Shown here: positions 43,004 to 53,700 of the stretch, piece after piece | How positions within the stretch are numbered: the first letter of the stretch is position 1 | Layout of the letters: each line of letters starts with the position of its first letter | Source of the DNA: Fertoeibacter niger | GTDB taxonomy: Bacteria > Pseudomonadota > Alphaproteobacteria > Rhodobacterales > Rhodobacteraceae | Length of the DNA: 64,000 nucleotides | Assembly (NCBI RefSeq): GCF_009380135.2 | Contig: NZ_WHUT02000012.1 | Location: 1 to 64,000 of the forward strand | Direction: 5' to 3' | Notes under the pieces: model-generated | What the model was told of the DNA's origin: nothing | What the model saw: the letters and a program-made list of their open reading frames with translations, nothing else | The model's database searches: none | Made by a program: the position numbers and the translations under genes

Positions 43004-44920
43004 GTGGGTAACGCACGAAACATCGCATTCTGGGTTGTCCTGTTCCTGCTGGTTCTGGCGCTTTTCAACCTGTTCAGCGGCGGGCAGACCACCAGCGCCT
43101 CGCGCAGCATATCCTATTCCGATTTCATTCAGCGGGTTGATGCGGGCGAAGTCGCCTCTGTCACGCTGGATGGCGAGCGGGTGATGGTGCGCGGCAAGGA
43201 CGGCAACCAGTTCGTCGCCATCAAACCCGAGGGCGAGGAAATCACTGACCGGCTGATCGCCCAGAACGTCGAGGTGCGGGCCGAAGCGCAGGAGCAATCC
43301 GGCTTCTTCTCGCTGATCTCGCTGTGGCTGCCGTTCCTTGTGCTGATCGGCATCTGGATTTTCTTCATGAACCGCATGCAGGGCGGCGGGAAGGGCGGGG
43401 CGATGGGCTTTGGCAAGTCGCGCGCCAAACTGTTGACCGAAAAGCATGGCCGCGTAACGTTTGACGACGTGGCAGGCATCGACGAGGCCAAGGAAGAGCT
43501 TGAGGAAATTGTTGAATTCCTGCGCAACCCGCAGAAATTCTCGCGCCTTGGCGGCAAGATCCCCAAGGGCGCGCTGCTGGTCGGCCCCCCCGGCACCGGT
43601 AAGACATTGCTGGCCCGCGCCATCGCGGGCGAGGCTGGCGTGCCGTTCTTCACGATCTCGGGTTCCGACTTTGTGGAGATGTTCGTAGGTGTGGGCGCAT
43701 CCCGTGTGCGCGACATGTTTGAACAGGCCAAGAAAAACGCCCCCTGCATCGTGTTCATCGACGAGATTGACGCCGTGGGCCGTGCCCGTGGCGTGGGCAT
43801 CGGCGGCGGCAATGACGAGCGTGAGCAGACGCTGAACCAATTGCTGGTCGAAATGGACGGGTTCGAGGCGAACGAGGGCGTCATCATCGTGGCGGCCACA
43901 AACCGCAAGGATGTGCTTGACCCCGCGCTGCTGCGCCCGGGCCGGTTTGACCGCACGATCCATGTGCCGAACCCCGACATCAAGGGCCGTGAAAAAATCC
44001 TTAACGTGCATGCCCGCAAGACCCCGCTGGGGCCGGATGTGGACCTGCGGGTGATCGCGCGCGGCACGCCGGGCTTTTCCGGTGCCGATCTGATGAACCT
44101 GGTGAACGAGGCGGCGCTGCTGGCCGCGCGCATCGGGCGACGGTTCGTGGCGATGGTGGATTTCGAAAACGCCAAGGACAAGGTGATGATGGGGGCCGAG
44201 CGCCGCTCTATGGTGCTGACCGCCGATCAAAAGGAAAAGACGGCGTATCACGAGGCGGGCCATGCCATCGTCGGCATGAACATGCCGAAATGTGACCCGG
44301 TGTATAAAGCCACCATCATCCCGCGTGGGGGTGCCTTGGGCATGGTCGTCAGCCTGCCCGAGATGGACCGGCTGAACATGCACAAGGACGAAGGTAAGCA
44401 GAAGATCGCTATGACCATGGCGGGCAAGGCCGCCGAGATCATCAAATATGGTGAGGAAGGCGTGTCCTCCGGCCCCTCGGGCGATATTCAGCAGGCATCG
44501 GCGCTGGCGCGGGCCATGGTGATGCGCTGGGGCATGTCGGACGCCGTGGGCAACATCGACTATGCCGAGGCGCATGAAGGCTATACCGGCGGCACCGCAG
44601 GCTTTTCGGTGTCGGCGGAAACCAAGACGCTGATCGAGGCCGAGGTCAAGGCGCTGATCGACGAAGGCTATGCCACCGCCTACCGCGTCCTGACCGAAAA
44701 GGCTGACGATTTCGAGCGTCTGGCCAAGGGCTTGCTGGAGTATGAGACCCTGACCGGCGATCAGATCCGCCGCGTGGTGGCGGGCGAAAAGCTTGACAGC
44801 GATGACGAGGCCGACAAGCCGTCGTCTGGCGGCGGTCTCAGCAGCATCGTGGCTGTGCCCAAGACCAAACCCCGGATCGTGCGGCCCGATGGCGGGCTTG
44901 AGCCCGAGCCTTCAGCCTGA
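43004..44920 (+). CDS. ftsH: Membrane AAA+ zinc protease FtsH
   Basis: A 638-residue ATP-dependent metalloprotease that degrades membrane and regulatory proteins. Two transmembrane helices (about residues 5-25 and 105-125) enclose a periplasmic domain. The AAA domain has Walker [17 protein letters not shown], Walker [13 protein letters not shown] and the SRH segment RPGRFDRTI; the zinc motif is HEAGH. The GTG start has GGGAGA upstream. Complete. Confidence 0.97.
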   Translation: MGNARNIAFWVVLFLLVLALFNLFSGGQTTSASRSISYSDFIQRVDAGEVASVTLDGERVMVRGKDGNQFVAIKPEGEEITDRLIAQNVEVRAEAQEQSGFFSLISLWLPFLVLIGIWIFFMNRMQGGGKGGAMGFGKSRAKLLTEKHGRVTFDDVAGIDEAKEELEEIVEFLRNPQKFSRLGGKIPKGALLVGPPGTGKTLLARAIAGEAGVPFFTISGSDFVEMFVGVGASRVRDMFEQAKKNAPCIVFIDEIDAVGRARGVGIGGGNDEREQTLNQLLVEMDGFEANEGVIIVAATNRKDVLDPALLRPGRFDRTIHVPNPDIKGREKILNVHARKTPLGPDVDLRVIARGTPGFSGADLMNLVNEAALLAARIGRRFVAMVDFENAKDKVMMGAERRSMVLTADQKEKTAYHEAGHAIVGMNMPKCDPVYKATIIPRGGALGMVVSLPEMDRLNMHKDEGKQKIAMTMAGKAAEIIKYGEEGVSSGPSGDIQQASALARAMVMRWGMSDAVGNIDYAEAHEGYTGGTAGFSVSAETKTLIEAEVKALIDEGYATAYRVLTEKADDFERLAKGLLEYETLTGDQIRRVVAGEKLDSDDEADKPSSGGGLSSIVAVPKTKPRIVRPDGGLEPEPSA

Positions 44921-44928
44921 GGCGCGTT

Positions 44929-45711
44929 TTGCACGCTGAACAGAACGACTGGAACCCCGAAACCTATGGCAGGTTTCGGGGTTTGCGTCTGCGCCCCGCG
45001 CTGGATTTGCTGGCGCAGGTGGGGCCGCTGCCCGATGGCGATGTGATCGACCTTTGCTGCGGCGATGGTGCGGTTGGCCCGGCGCTGGCGGCGCGCTGGC
45101 CTGACCGGCGGCGCGTTGGGCTTGACGCCTCGCCCGCCATGCTGGAACGCGCGGATGAGACCGGGGCCTATGCCGCCCTCGTCGAGGGGGACGCCGCGCT
45201 GTGGCACCCCGAAGCCCCGCCCGCGCTGATCTTTTCCAATGCGGCGCTGCACTGGTTGCCCGACCATGCCACGCTGATGCCGCGTCTGGCGGGCTGGCTG
45301 GTGCCCGGCGGCATGCTGGCCGTGCAGATGCCGCGTCAGTTCGGCGCGCCTTCGCACCGCTTTCTGCGCGACATCGCGGCGGCGATGTTCCCCGACCGTT
45401 TCGATGCCGGGCCGGAAGAGCCGCCGGTGCGGTCTGCCCAGCATTACTGGCAGATGCTGGCCCCGCTGGGCCAGGTGCAGGCCTGGGAAACCGACTATGT
45501 GCAATACCTTGGCCCGGCGAGTGATTCCCATCCGGTGCGGCGGTTCACCGAAAGCACCGCGATGCGCCCCTATCTGGAATGCCTGAGTGCGGCCGAGGCC
45601 GCCGCCTTTACCGCCGCCTATGACACGGCGCTGTCAGCCGCCTATCCGCTGCTGGCCGACGGTGGCGCGCTGTTTCCCTTTCGCCGCTGCTTCTTTACCC
45701 TGATGGTCTGA
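44929..45711 (+). CDS. Class I SAM methyltransferase (trans-aconitate methyltransferase-like)
   Basis: A 260-residue methyltransferase with motif I VIDLCCGDGAVGPALAARWP, VGLDASPAMLERA and the late FSNAALHWLPDH, the layout of Tam-like enzymes. No gene name is certain. The TTG start at 44929 lies 9 bases after the ftsH stop. It runs into the MOSC-domain gene with one base between, suggesting an operon. Confidence 0.75.
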   Translation: MHAEQNDWNPETYGRFRGLRLRPALDLLAQVGPLPDGDVIDLCCGDGAVGPALAARWPDRRRVGLDASPAMLERADETGAYAALVEGDAALWHPEAPPALIFSNAALHWLPDHATLMPRLAGWLVPGGMLAVQMPRQFGAPSHRFLRDIAAAMFPDRFDAGPEEPPVRSAQHYWQMLAPLGQVQAWETDYVQYLGPASDSHPVRRFTESTAMRPYLECLSAAEAAAFTAAYDTALSAAYPLLADGGALFPFRRCFFTLMV

Positions 45712-45712
45712 C

Positions 45713-46312
45713 ATGCCCGCAATCATCCCTACTGGCTTTTCCGGCACGATCACCTGGCTTGGCCATGTGCCCGACCGCGACGCTGCGCTGCAATCACAGC
45801 CGCAGGATGCGCTGATGGCACGGTTCAGCGGGCCCGAGGGTGAGGCGCATGGCGGGCTCACACGCCCCTCGTGCAGCCGGGTGATGGCGCTTTACCCGCG
45901 CGGCACGTTGATTGCCAATGTGCGGCAGTTTTCCGTGCTGTCCGCCGAGGAGCTGGCGGAAACGGCGGCTGAAATGGGGCTGGCGGCGCTGGACCCTGCC
46001 TTGCTGGGGGCCTCGCTGGTCATCTCGGGCATCCCCGATTTCAGCCACCTGCCACCCTCCAGCCGGTTGCAGGCCGAAGGTGGCGCGACGCTGGTGGTGG
46101 ATATGGAAAACCGCCCCTGCACCCTGCCTGCCCGGCCCATCGAGGCGGCGCATCCCGGCCATGGCAAGCGGTTCAAACCGGCAGCCGAGGGGCGGCGCGG
46201 CGTGACGGCCTGGGTCGAGGCCGAAGGGATGCTGCGGCTGGGCCAGCGTGTATCGCTGTTCATCCCCGACCAGCCGGTCTGGGCGCATCTGGAGGCCGCC
46301 CGGCAGGGCTGA
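45713..46312 (+). CDS. MOSC-domain sulfur-carrier-like protein
   Basis: A 199-residue protein resembling the C-terminal MOSC domain of molybdenum-cofactor sulfurases. The stretch LTRPSCSRV, a late MENRPCTLPARPIEAAHPGHGKRF with a conserved Cys, and a C-terminal GQRVSLFIPDQP support this. MOSC proteins move sulfur from cysteine persulfides; the specific acceptor is unknown. Confidence 0.75.
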   Translation: MPAIIPTGFSGTITWLGHVPDRDAALQSQPQDALMARFSGPEGEAHGGLTRPSCSRVMALYPRGTLIANVRQFSVLSAEELAETAAEMGLAALDPALLGASLVISGIPDFSHLPPSSRLQAEGGATLVVDMENRPCTLPARPIEAAHPGHGKRFKPAAEGRRGVTAWVEAEGMLRLGQRVSLFIPDQPVWAHLEAARQG

Positions 46313-46411
46313 CCGGTTTCGTTCGCCGCCCGGTTTTTCATCACTCCCCCGCGAAATTCTTCTCTGTGGCGCGGATTTCCCGGCTATCAATGGGAAAACC
46401 GCCCGGGGGGA

Positions 46412-48091
46412 ATGATGGGTTTCACATCCGACATCGAGATTGCGCGCGCAGCCAAGAAAAAACCGATCCAGGCGATCGGCGCGGCCCTGGGCATTCCGCC
46501 CGATGACCTGATCCCTTATGGCCATGACAAGGCCAAGGTCGGCGCCGCCTTCATCAAGGGGCTGGCGGGCCGCCCCGATGGCAAGCTGATCCTTGTCACC
46601 GCAATCAACCCCACCCCGGCGGGCGAGGGGAAAACCACGACCACCGTGGGTCTGGGCGACGGGTTGAACCGCATCGGCAAGAAGGCGGTGGTCTGCATCC
46701 GCGAGGCCAGCCTTGGCCCCAACTTCGGCATGAAGGGCGGGGCGGCAGGCGGCGGCATGGCGCAGATCGTGCCGATGGAAGAGATGAACCTGCATTTCAC
46801 CGGCGATTTTCACGCGATCACGTCGGCCCATAACCTGCTGTCGGCGATGATCGACAACCACATTTACTGGGGCAATGAGCTGGGCATCGACACCCGCCGC
46901 ATCGTCTGGCGCAGGGTGATGGACATGAACGACCGCGCGCTGCGCGATGTGGTGGTATCCTTGGGCGGTGTGCCCAACGGCTTTCCGCGCCAGACCGGGT
47001 TTGACATCACCGTGGCATCCGAGGTGATGGCGATCCTGTGCCTGTCGCGCGATTTGGAAGATTTGCAGGCGCGGCTGGGCTCCATCGTGGTGGGCTATAC
47101 CCGCGACAAGCAGCCGGTGCATTGTCGCGACCTGAAGGCAGATGGCGCGATGACCGTGCTGCTGCGTGACGCGATGCAGCCAAATCTGGTGCAAACGCTG
47201 GAAAACAACCCCGCCTTCGTGCATGGCGGGCCATTTGCAAATATCGCCCATGGCTGCAACTCGGTCATCGCCACCACCACGGCGCTGAAGCTGGGCGAAT
47301 ATGTGGTGACAGAGGCGGGCTTTGGTGCCGATCTTGGCGCGGAAAAGTTCTTTGACATCAAATGCCGCAAGGCGGGGCTGCGGCCCTCCGCGGCGGTCAT
47401 CGTGGCCACGGTGCGGGCGATGAAGATGAACGGCGGCGTGGCAAAGGCCGATCTTGCGGCAGAAAACGTGGCGGCGGTGCAGGCGGGCTGCGCCAATCTG
47501 GCCCGGCATATCGAAAACGTGCAGGGCTTTGGCGTGCCGGTGGTGGTGGCGATCAACCATTTCAACGGCGACACGGCGGCAGAGATTCAGGCGGTGAAAG
47601 ATCATGTGGCGGGGCTGGGGGCTGAGGCCATTCTATGCCGCCACTGGGCCGAAGGCTCGGCGGGTATTGAAGACCTCGCGCGCAAGGTGGTGGAACTGGC
47701 CGAAAGCGGCGTGGCCGATTTCCACCCGCTTTACCCTGATGCCATGGGGCTGCTGGAAAAGATCGAAACCGTGGCCACCCGCATCTACCGCGCGGCAGGG
47801 GTGCAGGCCGATTCCGCGATCCATGAGCAACTCAGGGCATGGGAGGCGGCGGGCCACGGCCATCTGCCGGTCTGCATGGCCAAGACTCAATACAGTTTCA
47901 CCACCGATCCCACGGTGCGGGGTGCCCCCACCGGCCACATCATTCCGGTGCGCGAGGTGCGGCTGTCGGCGGGGGCCGGGTTCGTTGTGGCGATCTGCGG
48001 CGAGATCATGACGATGCCGGGCCTGCCCCGTGTGCCCTCGGCCGAGGTGATCCGGCTGAACGATCAGGGCCATGTGGAGGGGCTGTTCTGA
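46412..48091 (+). CDS. fhs: Formate--tetrahydrofolate ligase
   Basis: A 559-residue ATP-dependent enzyme that makes 10-formyl-THF. It contains the P-loop-like [56 protein letters not shown] (read in parts) and the C-terminal [11 protein letters not shown]. It starts with MMGF after GGGGGGA. With folD close by it forms a C1-folate module, useful for formate, serine/glycine or methyl-group metabolism. Confidence 0.96.
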   Translation: MMGFTSDIEIARAAKKKPIQAIGAALGIPPDDLIPYGHDKAKVGAAFIKGLAGRPDGKLILVTAINPTPAGEGKTTTTVGLGDGLNRIGKKAVVCIREASLGPNFGMKGGAAGGGMAQIVPMEEMNLHFTGDFHAITSAHNLLSAMIDNHIYWGNELGIDTRRIVWRRVMDMNDRALRDVVVSLGGVPNGFPRQTGFDITVASEVMAILCLSRDLEDLQARLGSIVVGYTRDKQPVHCRDLKADGAMTVLLRDAMQPNLVQTLENNPAFVHGGPFANIAHGCNSVIATTTALKLGEYVVTEAGFGADLGAEKFFDIKCRKAGLRPSAAVIVATVRAMKMNGGVAKADLAAENVAAVQAGCANLARHIENVQGFGVPVVVAINHFNGDTAAEIQAVKDHVAGLGAEAILCRHWAEGSAGIEDLARKVVELAESGVADFHPLYPDAMGLLEKIETVATRIYRAAGVQADSAIHEQLRAWEAAGHGHLPVCMAKTQYSFTTDPTVRGAPTGHIIPVREVRLSAGAGFVVAICGEIMTMPGLPRVPSAEVIRLNDQGHVEGLF

Positions 48092-48169
48092 ACCTGCGGC
48101 CTCCCGGCCCCTTGACCCCGGCCGCTGCGCCAGCATAAGGCGCGGCATGACCGCCGGGAAAGGGATGCG

Positions 48170-48490
48170 ATGCAGGCCCCGCAGGATTGCAAGGACATGA
48201 CCCAGCTGCGTGCCGCGATTGACACGCTGGATGCCGAAATTGTCGCCGCGCTGGCCCGGCGCATGGCCTATATCGACCGTGCCATCGTGCTGAAACCCGG
48301 CGCAGGCCTGCCCGCGCGCATTGACGCGCGGGTCGAGGAGGTGGTGGCCAAGGTGCGCGGGAGGGCGATGGCCGAAGGGCTGGATCCGGCGCTGGCCGAA
48401 AGCCTGTGGCGGCGGCTGATCGACTGGTCGATCACCCGCGAAGAGGCGGTGCTGGGCAAGGGCCTGCTGCCGAAAAGGAGAGCGGAATGA
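48170..48490 (+). CDS. Chorismate mutase (AroQ type)
   Basis: A 106-residue all-helical protein of the AroQ fold with the N-terminal [24 protein letters not shown] pattern (arginine and lysine pocket residues spread along three helices) and C-terminal [14 protein letters not shown]. It would convert chorismate to prephenate, or act as an isochorismate-pyruvate lyase relative. It overlaps folD as ATGA, an unusual pairing between an aromatic and a C1 gene. Confidence 0.8.
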   Translation: MQAPQDCKDMTQLRAAIDTLDAEIVAALARRMAYIDRAIVLKPGAGLPARIDARVEEVVAKVRGRAMAEGLDPALAESLWRRLIDWSITREEAVLGKGLLPKRRAE

Positions 48491-49374
48491 CAGCGCAAGT
48501 GATCGACGGCAAGGCTTTTGCCGCCCGGGTGCGGACAGATGTGGCGGCGGGTGTGGCTGTTCTGGCCGCGCAGGGCATCACCCCCGGTCTGGCCGTGGTC
48601 CTGGTGGGCGAAGATCCGGCCAGCCAGGTCTATGTCGGGGCCAAGGGCAAGCAGACGGTCGAGGTGGGCATGGCCTCTTTCGAACATCGGCTGCCCGGCG
48701 ACACGCCCGAGGCCGATCTGCTGGCCCTGATCTCCCGGCTGAACGCCGATCCGAAAGTTCACGGCATTCTTGTGCAGTTGCCGCTGCCTGCTCATGTGAA
48801 TGCCGATCTGGTGATCAACAGCATATCGCCCGCCAAGGATGTCGACGGATTTCACATATCGAATGTCGGCCTGCTGGGCACCGGGCAAAAATCCATGGTC
48901 CCCTGCACGCCCTTGGGCTGCCTTATGATGCTGCGCGACCACCATGGCAGCCTGTCGGGCATGAATGCGGTGGTGGTGGGCCGCAGCAACATCGTGGGCA
49001 AGCCGATGGCTCAACTGCTGCTGGGCGACAGCTGCACCGTCACCATTGGTCACTCCCGCAGCCGCGATCTGCCCGCGCTTTGCCGCACGGCTGACATTCT
49101 GGTGGCGGCGGTCGGGCGGCCCGAGATGATCACCGGCGACTGGGTGAAACCCGGGGCCACGGTGATCGACGTGGGCATCAACCGGGTGGAGCGTGACGGC
49201 AAGACCCGGCTGGTAGGCGATGTGCATTTCGAATCCGCCGCCGCCGTGGCCGGTGCCATCACCCCGGTGCCGGGCGGCGTGGGGCCGATGACCATCGCTT
49301 GCCTGTTGGCCAACACCCTGACCGCCTGCTGCCGCGCCCATGGCCTGCCCGAACCGCAGGGCCTGACCGTCTAG
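48487..49374 (+). CDS. folD: Bifunctional methylene-THF dehydrogenase / methenyl-THF cyclohydrolase
   Basis: A 295-residue enzyme interconverting 5,10-methylene-, methenyl- and 10-formyl-THF. The Lys in [16 protein letters not shown] is the conserved catalytic lysine segment, with [24 protein letters not shown], the Rossmann segment [17 protein letters not shown], and [16 protein letters not shown]. It ends in CTAG, shared with the convergent pdeM stop. Confidence 0.96.
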   Translation: MTAQVIDGKAFAARVRTDVAAGVAVLAAQGITPGLAVVLVGEDPASQVYVGAKGKQTVEVGMASFEHRLPGDTPEADLLALISRLNADPKVHGILVQLPLPAHVNADLVINSISPAKDVDGFHISNVGLLGTGQKSMVPCTPLGCLMMLRDHHGSLSGMNAVVVGRSNIVGKPMAQLLLGDSCTVTIGHSRSRDLPALCRTADILVAAVGRPEMITGDWVKPGATVIDVGINRVERDGKTRLVGDVHFESAAAVAGAITPVPGGVGPMTIACLLANTLTACCRAHGLPEPQGLTV

Positions 49375-50048
49375 CGCCGCAACACGCCCGGCTTTGGGGC
49401 CATGCGCGGCATCGGCAGGGCCAGCGCCCGCGTGCCCGTCAGGATGGCCAGCGCATCGGCCCCCATCAACCCGGTCAGCACCGGATCATGGCTGGCCAGC
49501 CCGCCGGTATAGGCCCCATAGGCCGGCAGGATCAGCCGCTGCGCATCCAGCAGAAAACAGGGCCGGCTGCGCCCCGCCACGCTGGCCTTGGGGTGATAAT
49601 GCCCTGAAACCTCGGGCGTGTCCGCCGTGGCGATATGCCGGAAGGTCAGCGCACCCAGCCGCAGCGCCGCCCGGTGGCTACCGCCGAAATCCTGAGGGGC
49701 CGGGTCGTGGTTGCCCAATATCCATGTCCAGTCCCGCCCCGCCATCAGCCGCAGCAGCCACAGCCGCGCCGCCTCGGGCAGGGCACCTGCCGCCGCCAGA
49801 TCGTCGAAACTGTCGCCCAGACAGATCACCTGCCGCGCGCCCGTCGCTTCCAGATCGCTGTCCAGCCGCGCCAGCGTCGTCTCGGTGTCATAGGGCGGCA
49901 ACAATGCCCCGCCGCGCCGCGCCAGCCGCTCGGCCTTGCCGAAATGCAGATCTGACACGCACAGCAGCCGCTGCCCGGGCCAGTGCAGCGCCCCCGAGGG
50001 CAGGGCGCGCAGCGCGACACCGCCAAGATGGAATTCAAGCGTGTTCAT
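49371..50048 (-). CDS. pdeM: Ligase-associated DNA-damage-response endonuclease PdeM
   Basis: A 225-residue calcineurin-like metallophosphoesterase. Metal ligands are visible in [33 protein letters not shown] and SGHYHPKAS. In the LHR-associated DNA-repair cluster it works with Lhr-type helicase, an ATP-dependent ligase and an exonuclease; only the helicase is beside it here. The ATG at 50048 gives the usual start ([10 protein letters not shown]). Confidence 0.88.
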   Translation of the reverse strand: MNTLEFHLGGVALRALPSGALHWPGQRLLCVSDLHFGKAERLARRGGALLPPYDTETTLARLDSDLEATGARQVICLGDSFDDLAAAGALPEAARLWLLRLMAGRDWTWILGNHDPAPQDFGGSHRAALRLGALTFRHIATADTPEVSGHYHPKASVAGRSRPCFLLDAQRLILPAYGAYTGGLASHDPVLTGLMGADALAILTGTRALALPMPRMAPKPGVLRR

Positions 50049-50133
50049 GCTTTGTATCTGCCCGACCGCTGCGTTCCGCGCAAGCCCCGGCTGCGCCTGC
50101 AAGCTGCTGTCACTCGCCAAATTCTTGCTGGCC

Positions 50134-50152
50134 CAAATATCCCCGCCGGAGG
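50134..50152. repeat. ATATCCC extragenic element (copy 2)
   Basis: CAAATATCCC followed by CGCCGGAGG matches copy 1 at 21173. It lies 85 bases upstream of the pdeM start, in the gap between lhr and pdeM. Two GC hairpins follow at 50210-50226 (GGGGGC with GCCCCC) and 50225-50243 (CCGGGGG with CCCCCGG), the latter abutting the lhr stop. Confidence 0.55.
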
Positions 50153-50244
50153 CCTCGCCATCAGCGACAGGCCGCAGCATCCGTGGCCGTCTCCCGGCAG
50201 GCCGCACGCGGGGGCTCGATGCCCCCGGGGGCGGCACCCCCGGC

Positions 50245-52659
50245 TCAGCCCAGCCCGGCCGCCTGCATCAGCCGATCCGCCGCCTCGGCCAGCAGCCTTT
50301 CGCGCGCCGCCCCCTCTACTGGCACCCGGCCCATTTCCAGGAAAAGCGGGGCGGCGAGCGGGGTCACGCGGTCCAGCCGGGCCATGTCGATACCGCCATC
50401 GGGGGCGGTGCCGATGCGCGCAAGCATCTCCTCCACCCGGCCGAAATCCACCAGACCGCGCATCGCCTCGTCCCGGGTGATGGTCAGCATCAGGTGGCCG
50501 GGGTCGTATTTCAGCAGCGTGTCATACAGGATGTCCGACGAAAACGTGGCCTGCCGCCCCGATTTGCGCCGCCCCTGATGGCTGCGCTCGATCAGGCCCG
50601 CGATGATCGCGGCGTTGCGGAAGGTGCGTTTCATCACCGCATTGCCCGAAAGCCACCCCTCCAGCCCGTCGCGCAGCCGGGCCGGGTCAAACAGCGGGGC
50701 CACATCGCGCACCGCATCCAGCCCCCAGATCAGCGTGGCATAATCGGTGGCGACAAAGCCCAGCGGGTGCAGGCCTTCCTCCTCCATCCGCTTGGTCAGC
50801 AACAGTCCCAGCGTCTGCTGCGCGTTGCGGCCCGCAAAACCGTAGACGCACAGATGCTCGCGCCCGTCATGCGGAAAGCTTTCCACCAGCAGCCGGTCGG
50901 GCTGTGGCAGGCGTGAAACCCGGCGTTGCAGCGCCAGCCAGGCGGCGGTATGGCCGGGCAGGTCGGGCCAGTCCGCCTGCTGAAAAATCCGCAGGATGCG
51001 CTGGGTCAGCAGGGTCGATGTTGCAAATTTCGTGCCGTTGAAGGTGGCCACCTTTGGCTCGCGCCCGGGCTGGCGCGTCACTTCCACCGTCATTTCGCGC
51101 AGCCCCTCATAGCGCACCACCTGCCCGCCGATCAGGAATGTGTCGCCCGGGGTCAGGGTGGCGGCGAAGCCTTCCTCCACCTCGCCCAGCGGCATGCCGC
51201 CCGCCCGGTTCTTCAGCCGCACCTTCAGGGTTTCCGTGTCGATGATCGTGCCAATGTTCTGCCGGATCACCGCCGCCGCGCGCGGATCGCGCAGGCCCCA
51301 CAGCCCCCCACGCAGCATCAACCGCTGCCAGCGGTCATAGGCGCGCAGCGCATAGCCGCCGGTCGCCACGAAATCGAGACATTCATCGAACGCGGCCCGG
51401 CTGAGGCCCGCATAGGGGCCCGCCGTCACCACCTCGGCATAAAGCGCATCCGCCGCAAAGGGTGCGGCGCAGGCGGCCACTAGGATATGCTGGCACAGCA
51501 CGTCACGCGGGCCCGGCCCGCGCGGCTCGCCATCCAGATCATGCGCCAGCACCGCCTCAAGGGCTGCGTGGCATTCCACCACCTCGAACCGGTTTGCGGG
51601 CACCAGCAGCGCCTTGGACGGCGCGTTGTAGCGGTGGTTGGCCCGCCCGATGCGCTGCACCAGCCGTTTCACGTTCTTCGGCGCGCCCACCTGAATGACC
51701 AGATCGACATCGCCCCAGTCGATGCCCAGATCAAGGCTGCCGGTGCAGACGATGGCGCGCAGGGCACCCGCCGTCATCGCGGCCTCCACCCTCTCGCGCT
51801 GCTCGCGCGCCAGACTGCCGTGGTGGATGCCGATCGGCAGGCCGTCCTCATTGGCCAGCCAGAGGTCGTGAAAGAAAATCTCGGCCTGCGCCCGGGTGTT
51901 ATGGAAGATCAGCGTGGTGCGGTGCGCCTTGACCTGGTCCAGAATCGCGGGAATGGCATAGCGCCCGCCCCCCCCGGCCCAGGGCGGGGCATCGTCGGTC
52001 AGCAGCATGGAAATGTCGGGGTCAGGGCCGGGGTCGGCATGCAGCACGGTGCAGGGGTCGGGGTTGCGGGCCAAATAGCGGGCCAGTGCCGGCGGGTCTT
52101 CGACCGTGGCCGACAGGCCCACCCGGCGCAGGCCGGGGGCCAGCGCCTGCAACCGCGCGAGGCCCAGCATCAACTGGTCGCCACGTTTGCTTTCCGCCAG
52201 CGCGTGTATCTCGTCCACGATCACCCGTTGCAGGCCCGCAAAGATGCGCGGGGCGTCTTCATAGCTCAGCAGCAGGGCCAGACTTTCGGGCGTGGTCAGC
52301 AAGATATGCGGCGGGTCGGCGCGTTGGCGCCGCCGCTGGGTCTGGGTGGTGTCGCCGGTGCGGTCCTCGATCCGGATCGCCAGCCCGGCACCCTCGACCG
52401 GGCTGCGCAGGTTGCGCCTGATGTCGGCGGTCAGCGCCTTGAGCGGCGAGATATAGAGCGTGTGCAACCCCGGGCCGGGGGCCGCCCCCAGTTCGGCCAG
52501 CGTGGGCAGAAACCCTGCCAGCGTCTTGCCGCCACCCGTGGGCGCGATCAGCAGGGTTGCCGGGTCTGATGCCCGCGCCAGCATCTCCGCCTGATGCGGG
52601 TGCAGCGCCCAGCCCTTTGCGGCGAACCAGTCTGACAGGGAGGCGGGGAGTATGGCCAT
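50245..52659 (-). CDS. Ligase-associated DNA-damage-response Lhr-type DExH helicase
   Basis: An 804-residue superfamily-2 helicase of the Lhr type. Walker A is LLIAPTGGGKTLAGFLP, motif II VIVDEIHALAESKRGD, motif III GLSATV, and the late motifs CTGSLDLGIDWGDVDLVIQ and RLVQRIGRANHR. The Lhr C-terminal beta-barrel region is present. It is transcribed toward pdeM with a 196-base gap. In many bacteria these two neighbour an ATP-dependent ligase; none is within the window. Confidence 0.9.
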   Translation of the reverse strand: MAILPASLSDWFAAKGWALHPHQAEMLARASDPATLLIAPTGGGKTLAGFLPTLAELGAAPGPGLHTLYISPLKALTADIRRNLRSPVEGAGLAIRIEDRTGDTTQTQRRRQRADPPHILLTTPESLALLLSYEDAPRIFAGLQRVIVDEIHALAESKRGDQLMLGLARLQALAPGLRRVGLSATVEDPPALARYLARNPDPCTVLHADPGPDPDISMLLTDDAPPWAGGGGRYAIPAILDQVKAHRTTLIFHNTRAQAEIFFHDLWLANEDGLPIGIHHGSLAREQRERVEAAMTAGALRAIVCTGSLDLGIDWGDVDLVIQVGAPKNVKRLVQRIGRANHRYNAPSKALLVPANRFEVVECHAALEAVLAHDLDGEPRGPGPRDVLCQHILVAACAAPFAADALYAEVVTAGPYAGLSRAAFDECLDFVATGGYALRAYDRWQRLMLRGGLWGLRDPRAAAVIRQNIGTIIDTETLKVRLKNRAGGMPLGEVEEGFAATLTPGDTFLIGGQVVRYEGLREMTVEVTRQPGREPKVATFNGTKFATSTLLTQRILRIFQQADWPDLPGHTAAWLALQRRVSRLPQPDRLLVESFPHDGREHLCVYGFAGRNAQQTLGLLLTKRMEEEGLHPLGFVATDYATLIWGLDAVRDVAPLFDPARLRDGLEGWLSGNAVMKRTFRNAAIIAGLIERSHQGRRKSGRQATFSSDILYDTLLKYDPGHLMLTITRDEAMRGLVDFGRVEEMLARIGTAPDGGIDMARLDRVTPLAAPLFLEMGRVPVEGAARERLLAEAADRLMQAAGLG

Positions 52660-52721
52660 GGGCGATACCTAGCGCGGCGGGCCTTTGCGGGAAAGGCGCA
52701 AGGCTGCTGTTCGCGCGCGGC

Positions 52722-52768
52722 CAAGAATTTTCAGAAAAATTCTTGGCAAAAATCTTTGAAGATTTTTG
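52722..52768. repeat. AT-rich two-palindrome extragenic element, copy 3 (inverted)
   Basis: Two hairpins: CAAGAATTTT (52722-52731) with its complement at 52736-52745, then CAAAAATCTT (52747-52756) with its complement at 52759-52768. On the minus strand the order is A-palindrome, G-C join, B-palindrome, as in copies 1 and 2. It lies between the divergent lhr and ymdB genes, so it cannot act only as a downstream terminator. Confidence 0.75.
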
Positions 52769-52887
52769 GCCCGTGGCCACCCGCCACGCGTGCCCGTCTG
52801 GCCGGATGTGGAACCGTTCCGCCAATCGTGTCGCAGGGCCGGGAATCGCCTTGCCCTTCGCCCCGCCGCCGCTTACCGCTGTGCCCC

Positions 52888-53700
52888 ATGAAAATACTGT
52901 TTCTGGGCGATGTGATGGGGCGTGCCGGGCGCGCGGCGGTGGCGGAACGGCTGCCGAAACTGCGTGCCGAGTGGGGCCTCGATTTCGTGGTGGTGAATGG
53001 CGAGAACGCCAGTTCGGGCGTCGGCCTGACGCCTGACCATGCCAAGGCGCTGCTGGCCGCCGGGGCCGATTGCGTGACGCTGGGCGACCATGCCTTTGAC
53101 CAGAAGGACATGCTGCAATTCATCGAACAGGAACCCCGCATCCTGCGCCCCCTGAACTATGCCAAGGGTGCGCCGGGCAAGGGCGCGCGGCTGTTCACCG
53201 CACCCGGCGGGCGCAAGGTGCTGGTGGCGCAGGCGTTGGGGCAGGTGTTCATGAAGCGGCCCTTTGATGATCCGTTCAGTGCGGTGGATGCGGTGCTGCG
53301 CGCGCACCCCCTGGGCGGGCTGGCGCAGGCGGTGGTGCTGGACATGCATTGCGAGGCGACGAGCGAGAAGATGGCCATGGGCCATTGGTGCGACGGGCGG
53401 GCCACGCTGGTTGTGGGCACTCATACCCATGTGCCCACGGGTGACGCGCAGATACTGGGCGGCGGCACGGCCTATCAGACCGATGCGGGCATGTGCGGCG
53501 ATTACAATTCGGTCATCGGCATGGAGAAATCCGAGCCGATGCGCCGCTTCATCACCGGCATGCCCAAGTCGCGGTTCGAGCCTGCGACCGGCCCCGCCAC
53601 CCTGTCGGGGGCTTATGTGGAAAGCGATGACCGCACCGGCCTTGCCAAGCGGATCGCCATGGTGCGCATCGGCGGTTGCCTGCAAGAGTCGCACCCTTGA
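52888..53700 (+). CDS. YmdB-family metallophosphoesterase
   Basis: A 270-residue calcineurin-like phosphodiesterase (TIGR00282 type). The metal ligands are visible in MKILFLGDVMGRAGR, VVVNGENASSGVG, LGDHAFDQKDML and VGTHTHVPTGDAQIL. Relatives hydrolyse 2',3'-cyclic nucleotides and influence mRNA and biofilm behaviour. ATG 52888 is the standard start; longer in-frame extension is not conserved. It overlaps the DMT gene as TTGA. Confidence 0.88.
   Translation: MKILFLGDVMGRAGRAAVAERLPKLRAEWGLDFVVVNGENASSGVGLTPDHAKALLAAGADCVTLGDHAFDQKDMLQFIEQEPRILRPLNYAKGAPGKGARLFTAPGGRKVLVAQALGQVFMKRPFDDPFSAVDAVLRAHPLGGLAQAVVLDMHCEATSEKMAMGHWCDGRATLVVGTHTHVPTGDAQILGGGTAYQTDAGMCGDYNSVIGMEKSEPMRRFITGMPKSRFEPATGPATLSGAYVESDDRTGLAKRIAMVRIGGCLQESHP

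Noticed and set aside
46313-46411. Possible THF or other riboswitch upstream of fhs
   Set aside because: Only 99 bases with no conserved THF-riboswitch core that I can identify; not supported.
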